The notes under the pieces: generated by a model
Seen by the model: the letters and a program-made list of their open reading frames with translations, nothing else
Told to the model about the DNA's origin: nothing
The model's database searches: none
Shown: positions 7,938 through 14,707 of the stretch, one piece after another
Position numbering within the stretch: the first letter of the stretch is position 1
Layout of the letters: each line of letters begins with the position of its first letter
Translations under genes and position numbers: made by a program
Virus record (IMG/VR): IMGVR_UViG_3300048121_000282
Location: 1-21,043 of that record
Strand: one strand, 5' to 3'
Length of the DNA stretch: 21,043 nucleotides
DNA from: a virus

Positions 7938-8204
7938 ATGAGTAATACTATGAGTGAAGTAAAACTCTCACATGACGAACTAGAAGAGATGCTGGATCGG
8001 GCAGCAAGGCGTGGGGCTAAAGAGGCTCTACGCTCTATTGGCTTACTTGATGACTCCGCTCAGAGAGATATTACTGAGATGCGTAGCTTGTTAGAGGCTT
8101 GGCGTGATACCCGCAAGTCTATCTGGACAACAGCAATAAAATTAACCACTGTCGCCGTACTGACGTTTATCGCAGGCGCAGTATATATGACAATGGATAA
8201 GTAA
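7938..8204 (+). CDS. Small C-terminal-anchored membrane protein (DUF6127-like)
   Basis: This 88-residue protein has a helical, charged N-terminal domain ('LSHDELEEMLDRAARRGAKE', 'ALRSIGLLD', 'DITEMRSLLEAWRDTRKSIW') followed by one membrane segment (about 64-84) and a 4-residue tail. The pattern of ARRGAKEALRSIGL, then a DI..MR.LL.AWR helix, then one membrane span matches what I recall of DUF6127 proteins of alphaproteobacteria and their phages; this was not searched. ATG 7938 or the in-frame ATG 7950 (MSEV) could be the start, and neither has a clear ribosome binding site. The topology (soluble head inside, C-terminal anchor) does not match an inner-membrane spanin. It may assist lysis or be a holin-like or envelope-remodelling protein. 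It lies after an 80-bp gap from the lipoprotein gene. Confidence 0.65.
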   Translation: MSNTMSEVKLSHDELEEMLDRAARRGAKEALRSIGLLDDSAQRDITEMRSLLEAWRDTRKSIWTTAIKLTTVAVLTFIAGAVYMTMDK

Positions 8205-8215
8205 AGGCGTAAGAC

Positions 8216-11200
8216 ATGGCATTTGAATCACGAATAAAACAAAGAGAAAAAAAGAACCCTATTACAGGTCAAACTCAGTATGCACGTCAAGTATCTATGT
8301 ATGACCCTGACCTGAAGGCGAGTGTTTCTTTAGGTACAACAAGCTGGCACACATCTAAGAAAGCCGCTGCTGACGAATCTGTTGTAATGGTAAGTAAGTT
8401 TAAGTCTTCTGAGCAGGGTGGTACGCCTCGTACTGCTCGTATGAGTACGGGTGAGAAGGTTAAAGTCGTAGAAGACCCTAGAGTAGCACTAAAAGCGCAG
8501 CAGTCTGCGCTACGCCAGTCGTTGCAACAATACGAAGAAGTAGGTGCAAGTAAAAAGTTAGGTAGAGGTAAAGTTGCTGTAACAAAAGAGCAGTACGATA
8601 AGGCAAAGGCTGACTACGATAAGTATATAGGTGGTCAAGCTACACATTTTACCAGAACTTCAGGTGGACAGATTTTTGATGTCATCACTAACAAACCTGC
8701 AGATATGAATAAGTACTACGCTGCTCAAAACTGGAATAATGTACAAGATTCTCTAGTAGCGGGTAGTGAAGCGCATGAAGCTATAAAGTCTCAATATGCT
8801 GACGTTACAGCAAAACTTAAAAACGCAGGTGACTGGACGCCTCCTCAAGTAGAGCAACCTACCACTACTACTACTTCTCGTTCTACCTCTACAGGTTCTC
8901 CTCAAGCAGGTTCTACAGGTGCGCCTTCACCTACTGCAGGTGAGACGTATGGCGGCACAGGTGCTTTACAAACAACGCAGACTACACCTAGTGTAACACC
9001 TGCAGGTACAACTACAGACTACGTACCTCTTGCAGCTACTCCAGTAGACCCTACTACAGGTGTCTCTACCGTACCTACACAAACAGGTAGCCTATCTGCA
9101 CTACCTACAGATGTAACCTATGCTACACGTCCTGCTGGTACACCTGGCTATGTGCAAGAGTCTCTGCTTGCTCCATCTATCTCAGGTCAAGGCGAAAGCA
9201 CATATGACCAGTGGATGCAACAAACACAACAGGCTGAGGAGCAGCAAGGCGGTTACGTTGTAACTATGCCTGATGGTACAGAGCAGACTGTTGCATACGG
9301 TCAAGCCATTCCTGTAGGTGCTATTATTAAAGAGTATGTAACTGGTGCTGCTAAGGGTGGCCTGATGCGCAAGGGTTACTCTGATGGTGGACTTGCTGTG
9401 AAGCAGAACGAAGACGGTACAGCTTCTATTACATTTACTGACAAGACTTTTAATTATAGGACTGTACCGCCTACTGCTACTTTTAGTACGCAGGAAGAAG
9501 CAGATACCTTTCTTAATACCTACAATCAAACATCTGGAGATGTACGTAAAAGAGAGCTTGTAAATAAAAATGCACAAGCGGCGTATGAAAAAAGAGCGCA
9601 GCAAAGTAGAGATGCTAGTGCAGCTAACAGAGATGCAGCAGAGGCGGCTAAAAGTAAAGTAATTACAGGGCGTGATATATTCTACCCTGATAAAAAGATT
9701 GGTAAGCCCCGCCCTGATGAGTTTGCTCAAGCTGCAGGTATATCTTCTACTGAAGCATCTAATGTATTAAGATCCGATATGGGTGACATAGACGCACGTA
9801 ACTGGTCTGCTATTATGGCTAGTGATAACCCTTACAAAGCTGCTCAAGATGCAAAACAAGCTCAGTTAGATTCTTTTGATCCTCGTCATTTTAGGGATCT
9901 TGTTCAGAAATATAAAGGCACTAACGAATTAGGCGATGCTGCTGCGGGTTCTAAGTACTTACTAAGCTTAGACGAAAAAACTTTTAATTGGTTAAAAGAT
10001 AAAGACGTATCAAGTCCTGCAGAACTTCGTAGTGCTGAAGTGCTTACAGCACTAAACCCTGAGACAGGGCAGATGGATACTGCAGTATATTATGAAAATC
10101 CTCAGTCTACAAAACCCTACATTGAACGCACCACTTTCCGTCTACAAGCATTCCCTTGGGAAAGAGGGGCAGAAGGGCCTATAGACCCTGCTTCCTTTGA
10201 GAACTTACCTAATTACCCCGGCGAGTTTAAGCAAGTAATGGGTCGCCCTGTAACGCCACAAGACTTCGAGGACTACGGTTATACGGACCCTCAGGGAGCC
10301 TACGATAGAAATGTTACTCCTGAAGTAACTATACCTGCTACTACAGTTACACCTGTAGAACAACAAACAAATGAGGCTTTAGGTGTGAGTCAACCTACCT
10401 ATAACCAACAACCTACCTATAACCAACAACCTAGCGTGTATGATCAGTTTATGCAGAGTACTTATACACCGCCTACATACGATAATACAGGTACTTTTAA
10501 TGTCCCTTCTCAGACAGCGGGATTTTCTGCTATTCCTCAGTACAACCCGCAATTTATGCAGGGTCAATCTGGTTACAACGTACCGCAACTTACGGGTGCG
10601 GCTAAAGGAGGCGTTATGCGTAAAGGCTACGCTGCAGGTGGTATGCCTGAAGACCCTATGCTGGAAGCTAAGTATCGTATCGCTAGTATGAATGGCTACA
10701 ATGGTCCTAAGACTAATGCTGCTCTTAACTCTTTCGCTAACTCAAACGAAGGTATGAAGCGTAAGTTTAACGCTATCGGTACTATGATGAACCGTGGCGG
10801 CTTAGCTATGGCCCAAGGTGGCACTGTACCTAATCAGGCAATGATTGCAGGTCAGCCTCACCGTCTTGCTTACGTTAACCCTCAAGAAGAGGCTATGATG
10901 AAAGCTGCAGGAGGTGCAGGTGTACCCTCTTATGGTGGAATACCAGCTTACTTTAGTATAGGGCCAGGTACAACGGTAGGTCAGGTTGCTACAGACCCTG
11001 CTACGGGAACAGTCTACACTTGGAACGGCACTTCTTGGGATATTCAAAGCTCCTCAGGTGAGACTTTGGGTCAAACAGAAGGCATGAACTTGCCTGGTTC
11101 TGATGTAACTTCCCCCACTACTATAGGGCTAACTAAAGAACAGCTGTCTACAAAGATGCAGGATGTTGTATCACGAACCATGACGCCTCAACAAGCAGCA

Positions 11201-12766
11201 GTTTCGTTCATTCAACCACAAGCAGAGGACTTTGTTCCCCTTGATGCAGGGCAGGCTGCTCCTGTAGCACCTTTTGCAGAGGCAGCTAAAGTACAGACTA
11301 CTGCACAATCTGCCCTCCCTGCTTATATGCAGTACGCACAGATGCAGCCTGTTACTGCAGCGGATCAAGTACAACAAGCTACTGCTGCTACTCAAGCTGC
11401 ACAGGGTCAAGTATCACAGGGCGCTCAGGTACAAGCAGCCCAGCAGCAGCAAACCTCTGTATCAGGCATGGAAGCTGCTCAGGGTACAGCTACTATGGTT
11501 AATGCCCCTGCAGCACGTGAGATCCAAGCTGGAGAGCTTATCTCTGGTGTAGCGGATGCAGAGAAAGCGGCACTCTTCAATGAGCAGATCCAAGCTGCTA
11601 CAGCTACACCCTCTAAGCAAGCTACTGTAGCAGGCCAGCTAGAGGGTCTTATGCAGCAGTTCGAGGGTGGTGAAACACCTGCATGGGCTGCAGGCTCTAT
11701 GCGTACAGCTATGGCTACTCTTTCTGCTCGTGGCTTAGGTGCATCTAGCATGGCTGGTCAGGCTGTTATCCAAGCTACAATGGAAGCTGCACTTCCTATC
11801 GCTCAGATGGATGCACAGGTACAGGCACAGTTTGAAGGTCAGAACCTGTCTAATCGCCAACAACGTGCTATGCTTGCTGCACAGCAACGTGCTACTTTCC
11901 TTGGCATGGAGTTTGACCAAGACTTCCAATCACGTGTACAGAACTCAGCACGTATTGGTGATATAGCTAACATGAACTTTACTTCTGAGCAGAACATTGC
12001 TTTGGAGAACTCTCGTGCAGCTAACACGATGAACCTGAGTAATCTCAATAACCGTCAGGCTATGGTTATGGCTGAGGCTGCTGCACTGTCACAACTTGAT
12101 ACTCAGAACCTTAACAATCGTCAACAAGCTGCTGTACAGAATGCTCAGAACTTCATGCAGATGGACATGGCTAACTTGTCTAATGAGCAGCAGACTGCTA
12201 TGTTCGCTTCTCAGCAGAACATTCAAGCTCTGTTCACAGATCAGGCTGCAGAGAATGCTGCTGCACAGTTTAACGCTTCTAGTGAGAATCAGACTAATCA
12301 GTTCTTTGCTAACTTGACCAGTCAGACATCACAGTTCAACGCATCTCAGCAGAACGCTATGGATCAATTTAACGTGAATAGTGTTAATGCTCTACGTGAG
12401 TTTAACTCTGAAATACAACAACAGCGTGACTTGTTTAACGCACAGAATGGTCTTGTGATAGCACAGTCTAATGCTCAGTGGCGTCAGAACCTAGCCACAC
12501 TAAACACAGCCGCACAGAACCAGAGTAACTCTGACTTTGCAAAGACTATAAATGCTTTGACTGCATCTAACATGGATCAGATATGGCAACGTGAGCGTGA
12601 CCTTATGAGCTTTGCATTTGCTGCCTCTGAGAGTTCTGCTGATCGTGCTACTAACATTGCTATCGCTAAACTCACTGCAGATGAACAAGCTAAGTTACAG
12701 GATAGCATTGGTAAAGGCAAACTATCTGCTATTGCATTTAATGCTGTACTAGGGAAGTGGTTATAA
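8216..12766 (+). CDS. Giant low-complexity virion-type protein, 1516 residues, function unknown
   Basis: This is the largest gene here, with AAAGG at 8204-8208 before the ATG. Residues 1-200 are charged and helical. A Thr/Ser/Pro/Gly linker follows (about 217-330). Then come two copies of TGAAKGG(L/V)MRKGY..GG at residues 376-392 and 793-809 and a divergent 'MMNRGGLAMAQGG' near 857. A short 'YTWNGTSWDI' beta motif lies near 936. The C-terminal 450 residues are Ala/Gln/Asn-rich and predicted helical, with repeats of NLxNRQQxA (about 1210-1450). There is no enzymatic motif or long hydrophobic stretch. It lies between the envelope/lysis-type genes and the transglycosylase and internal-protein genes, which suggests an internal or ejected virion protein. 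A tape-measure or scaffold-like role is the alternative. Marine phage proteins with KGG and RQQ repeats exist, to my memory without known function. Confidence 0.6.
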   Translation: MAFESRIKQREKKNPITGQTQYARQVSMYDPDLKASVSLGTTSWHTSKKAAADESVVMVSKFKSSEQGGTPRTARMSTGEKVKVVEDPRVALKAQQSALRQSLQQYEEVGASKKLGRGKVAVTKEQYDKAKADYDKYIGGQATHFTRTSGGQIFDVITNKPADMNKYYAAQNWNNVQDSLVAGSEAHEAIKSQYADVTAKLKNAGDWTPPQVEQPTTTTTSRSTSTGSPQAGSTGAPSPTAGETYGGTGALQTTQTTPSVTPAGTTTDYVPLAATPVDPTTGVSTVPTQTGSLSALPTDVTYATRPAGTPGYVQESLLAPSISGQGESTYDQWMQQTQQAEEQQGGYVVTMPDGTEQTVAYGQAIPVGAIIKEYVTGAAKGGLMRKGYSDGGLAVKQNEDGTASITFTDKTFNYRTVPPTATFSTQEEADTFLNTYNQTSGDVRKRELVNKNAQAAYEKRAQQSRDASAANRDAAEAAKSKVITGRDIFYPDKKIGKPRPDEFAQAAGISSTEASNVLRSDMGDIDARNWSAIMASDNPYKAAQDAKQAQLDSFDPRHFRDLVQKYKGTNELGDAAAGSKYLLSLDEKTFNWLKDKDVSSPAELRSAEVLTALNPETGQMDTAVYYENPQSTKPYIERTTFRLQAFPWERGAEGPIDPASFENLPNYPGEFKQVMGRPVTPQDFEDYGYTDPQGAYDRNVTPEVTIPATTVTPVEQQTNEALGVSQPTYNQQPTYNQQPSVYDQFMQSTYTPPTYDNTGTFNVPSQTAGFSAIPQYNPQFMQGQSGYNVPQLTGAAKGGVMRKGYAAGGMPEDPMLEAKYRIASMNGYNGPKTNAALNSFANSNEGMKRKFNAIGTMMNRGGLAMAQGGTVPNQAMIAGQPHRLAYVNPQEEAMMKAAGGAGVPSYGGIPAYFSIGPGTTVGQVATDPATGTVYTWNGTSWDIQSSSGETLGQTEGMNLPGSDVTSPTTIGLTKEQLSTKMQDVVSRTMTPQQAAVSFIQPQAEDFVPLDAGQAAPVAPFAEAAKVQTTAQSALPAYMQYAQMQPVTAADQVQQATAATQAAQGQVSQGAQVQAAQQQQTSVSGMEAAQGTATMVNAPAAREIQAGELISGVADAEKAALFNEQIQAATATPSKQATVAGQLEGLMQQFEGGETPAWAAGSMRTAMATLSARGLGASSMAGQAVIQATMEAALPIAQMDAQVQAQFEGQNLSNRQQRAMLAAQQRATFLGMEFDQDFQSRVQNSARIGDIANMNFTSEQNIALENSRAANTMNLSNLNNRQAMVMAEAAALSQLDTQNLNNRQQAAVQNAQNFMQMDMANLSNEQQTAMFASQQNIQALFTDQAAENAAAQFNASSENQTNQFFANLTSQTSQFNASQQNAMDQFNVNSVNALREFNSEIQQQRDLFNAQNGLVIAQSNAQWRQNLATLNTAAQNQSNSDFAKTINALTASNMDQIWQRERDLMSFAFAASESSADRATNIAIAKLTADEQAKLQDSIGKGKLSAIAFNAVLGKWL
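9341..10642 (+). repeat. Two separated KGG-MRKGY motif copies (9341-9391 and 10592-10642)
   Basis: Two 51-bp segments, 1.25 kb apart, encode TGAAKGGLMRKGYSDGG and TGAAKGGVMRKGYAAGG in the 1516-residue protein. Identity is high in protein (14 of 17) but only moderate in DNA. A shorter variant (NRGGLAMAQGG) follows near 10790. They act as boundary marks between low-complexity sections. Confidence 0.85.
10391..10432 (+). repeat. 18-bp tandem repeat encoding QPTYNQ
   Basis: Two identical 18-bp units (10391-10408 and 10409-10426) are followed by a 6-bp partial copy, encoding QPTYNQ twice and QP. Identity is perfect at the DNA level, pointing to a recent duplication in the linker of the 1516-residue protein. 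Confidence 0.95.
11843..12580 (+). repeat. Degenerate Gln/Asn-rich helical repeat region
   Basis: This covers residues about 1210-1455 of the 1516-residue protein. Related segments such as 'NLSNRQQRAMLAAQQ', 'NLNNRQAMVMAEAA', 'NLNNRQQAAVQNAQ' and 'NLSNEQQTAMFASQQ' are spaced about 28-57 residues apart, followed by 'QFNASSENQTNQFFANL' and 'QFNASQQNAMDQFNVNS' units. It is probably a long helical or coiled-coil rod. Confidence 0.75.
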
Positions 12767-12770
12767 TAAA

Positions 12771-13664
12771 ATGAATGTATTAGATAAAAGTATAGTAGAA
12801 GCAATCCGTAGTACATACGCTGCGCCTACACCAGAAAGCATTTCCTCTAAGAGTGCTGAGCGTCAGGGTGTGATGGCTAGAACGCAGAGCAGGGTAAGTG
12901 AAGCCTTGAAAGATACAGCAAGTGATGCTATGGCTTCTATACAGACTCTTGTAGGTAAAACTATGGATGCTCGTACAGATAAAGATGAATCTATGGAAGA
13001 GTTAGCTGAACAGTCAGCTAAGGAAAACGCTATTTATCGTGATAGTTTAGGTATTACAGAATCATTAAAGGAGGGTGGCGGTGCTACATCAGAGGATGTT
13101 TTGCTTAGTATTAATACTCAGTCTTCTGGTCTCATGTCAGCCACTAAAGATGAAGAGGTTTCTGCACCGATGACTGCAGAAGCTAAAGAGATTGTAAAAA
13201 CTGAAATAGGTATCTCTTCCTCTATGTGGGACGCATACAGAGAGGAGATCTCTGCTATTGAGTCTGGTGGAAAAGAAAACCCCTACGCCGCTAAAGGCGG
13301 GGCTAATAAACACTACGATGGTATGTATCAACTAGGTAAAGTAGCTAAGCAAGACGCTGGGCAGCTTCTAGGTATTACTTTAGGTCACACAGCACAGGAA
13401 CGAGAGGCATACCGCAACGACCCTGAACTGCAGGAGAAAGCTTTTGCTGCTTATACTGCTAAAAACCACGACTACCTTATGAATAAATCAGAGAAGTACA
13501 AAATGCTACCTTTAGAAGAGAAGCTTGCTGTACTGGGTTATGCCCACAATCAAGGTTGGAGTGGTGCTGATAAATGGCTAGAGACAGGAGAGACAGGTGA
13601 GGATGCGTTTGGTACTAAAGGTACTAAATACTATGACGCTCTTATTGATAGGTTAAACCCCTAA
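12771..13664 (+). CDS. Lytic transglycosylase-like protein with long N-terminal extension
   Basis: In this 297-residue protein, residues 1-150 are polar, low in structure and of unknown role. Residues 155-297 form an SLT/lysozyme-like domain. It has the candidate catalytic Glu164 in 'AIESGG', then 'GGANKHYDGMYQLGKVAK' (177-194), which resembles the Gly-Met-Gln strand of SLT enzymes with the usual 'GLMQ' changed to 'GMYQLG', and 'LGYAHNQGWSGADKWL' (255-270). It would cleave the glycan strands of peptidoglycan. There is no signal peptide, so access to the wall needs a holin or delivery in the virion. It starts 4 bases after the 1516-residue gene and its stop overlaps the start of the holin-like gene by one base (TAATG). 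It could be the endolysin or a virion-borne wall-penetrating enzyme like that in T7 gp16. The long polar N-terminal part fits the second a little better. Confidence 0.7.
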   Translation: MNVLDKSIVEAIRSTYAAPTPESISSKSAERQGVMARTQSRVSEALKDTASDAMASIQTLVGKTMDARTDKDESMEELAEQSAKENAIYRDSLGITESLKEGGGATSEDVLLSINTQSSGLMSATKDEEVSAPMTAEAKEIVKTEIGISSSMWDAYREEISAIESGGKENPYAAKGGANKHYDGMYQLGKVAKQDAGQLLGITLGHTAQEREAYRNDPELQEKAFAAYTAKNHDYLMNKSEKYKMLPLEEKLAVLGYAHNQGWSGADKWLETGETGEDAFGTKGTKYYDALIDRLNP

Positions 13665-14107
13665 TGTTTGGACTCCCTTTAGAACTCATCACAATGCTCT
13701 TCTCTACCCTGCTAGGCGGTGTAATGTCTATATGGGGGCAGAATATAAAAGCTAAACAAGCTCAGCAAGCCATGCTTATGCAACGTGCTGAGTTTAACCG
13801 TAGTGCTGTAGCAGATGCACGTGATGCTGGTAAGACAGACAAACACTTTGCTTGGACACGTAGGCTCATTGCTTTATCTGCTGTATTTTCTATTATAGTC
13901 TTGCCTAAGTTAGTTGCTGTGTGGTATCCTATGGTAGACGTGTATGTAGGCTACACAGAAGTGCAGGGCGGATTTATGAACTGGTTGTTTGGTCCTGCAG
14001 AGGCTATACAATGGAAGTCAGCTACAGGCTTTGTTATCACACCCCTCGACACACACATCGTATCAGCTATTGTAGGTCTCTACTTTGGCGCAGGCTTCAC
14101 TAAGTAA
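13664..14107 (+). CDS. Three-transmembrane holin-like protein
   Basis: This 147-residue protein has membrane segments at about 4-24 (starting 'LPLELITMLFSTLLGG'), 67-88 ('RLIALSAVFSIIVLPKLVAV') and 128-144 ('DTHIVSAIVGLYFGAGF'). A charged helix (28-62) separates the first two. The architecture resembles the 3-TM holin family known from the gene transfer agent of Rhodobacter, though I recognise the layout rather than a signature. It is coupled by TAATG to the transglycosylase gene, the usual partner of a holin. It would form holes in the inner membrane to release the lytic enzyme. If the transglycosylase is virion-borne, this protein could be a channel or membrane accessory. No dual start motif was seen at the N-terminus. 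Confidence 0.6.
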   Translation: MFGLPLELITMLFSTLLGGVMSIWGQNIKAKQAQQAMLMQRAEFNRSAVADARDAGKTDKHFAWTRRLIALSAVFSIIVLPKLVAVWYPMVDVYVGYTEVQGGFMNWLFGPAEAIQWKSATGFVITPLDTHIVSAIVGLYFGAGFTK

Positions 14108-14118
14108 GGTATTTTATT

Positions 14119-14700
14119 ATGGAACTACTAAAAGCTCCTATTCCCGGTCAGTCACTTACAGACGAACCTAAGAATTACCCATGGGAAAACCCTCCAGAGA
14201 TTACAGATCCTGAGGAAGCCATTGCAATGCACATGAGTAAGTTCAATGATCCAGAAGTCATAGACAATATGCTAGACTTGCTGGACATTGGCTTTCCTGT
14301 ACGTGCTTTGGCTGAGAGTATTCTTACTGCTAGTGTAGCCGCAGGCTGGCACAGCATAGATGTAAGCCTTCTTGTTGCACCCTTTATGCACGAGCATATT
14401 ATCTCTATGGCTAATGAGGCAGGTGTCTCTTATGTAGAGGGCTTTGAGAAGGATGAAGAGGCAGCACAAGAGAAAGAGCGTCAGTTCATCTTAGCTAAGG
14501 CTACTCAGATGCTCAAGGATACACCTGAGGGTGATAGAGATGCAGGTTATGAAATGGCTATGGAGTCACTAGGTATCCTAGACAAACCAGAGGCTGAGTA
14601 CCAGACTATGCAAGAAGAGGCTCCTGAAATGGATACCTCTATAATGGAAACAGAAGAAGAGCCGCAGCAAATGCAACGTGGCCTTATGGCACGAGGATAG
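14119..14700 (+). CDS. Acidic helical protein, function unknown
   Basis: This 193-residue protein has a ribosome binding site (AAGG at 14107-14110) 8 bases before the ATG. The N-terminal 'LLKAPIPGQSLTDEPKNYPW' is a proline-containing segment I have seen in proteins of marine tailed phages, including T4-like cyanophages, where no function is assigned. The middle (about 45-110) is hydrophobic-helical without a membrane-length span. The C-terminal third is strongly acidic (many Glu, 'EEEPQQMQ'). It follows the holin-like gene by 11 bases and ends just before the ribosome binding site of the next gene. It may be a structural or chaperone protein for the internal core proteins downstream, which is only a guess from place and acidity. 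Confidence 0.55.
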   Translation: MELLKAPIPGQSLTDEPKNYPWENPPEITDPEEAIAMHMSKFNDPEVIDNMLDLLDIGFPVRALAESILTASVAAGWHSIDVSLLVAPFMHEHIISMANEAGVSYVEGFEKDEEAAQEKERQFILAKATQMLKDTPEGDRDAGYEMAMESLGILDKPEAEYQTMQEEAPEMDTSIMETEEEPQQMQRGLMARG

Positions 14701-14707
14701 TAACATG
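14693..14707 (+). promoter_or_regulatory. Ribosome binding site deciding the start at 14705
   Basis: GAGG at 14693-14696 lies 8 bases before ATG 14705. An upstream in-frame GTG at 14678 would overlap the preceding gene by 23 bases and has no purine run at the right distance, so the ATG is preferred. The Shine-Dalgarno sequence lies inside the last codons of the upstream gene. Confidence 0.7.

Noticed and set aside
14678-14704. GTG start giving nine more residues on the 572-residue protein
   Set aside because: There is no ribosome binding site at the right distance and it overlaps the upstream gene; ATG 14705 has GAGG 8 bases ahead.
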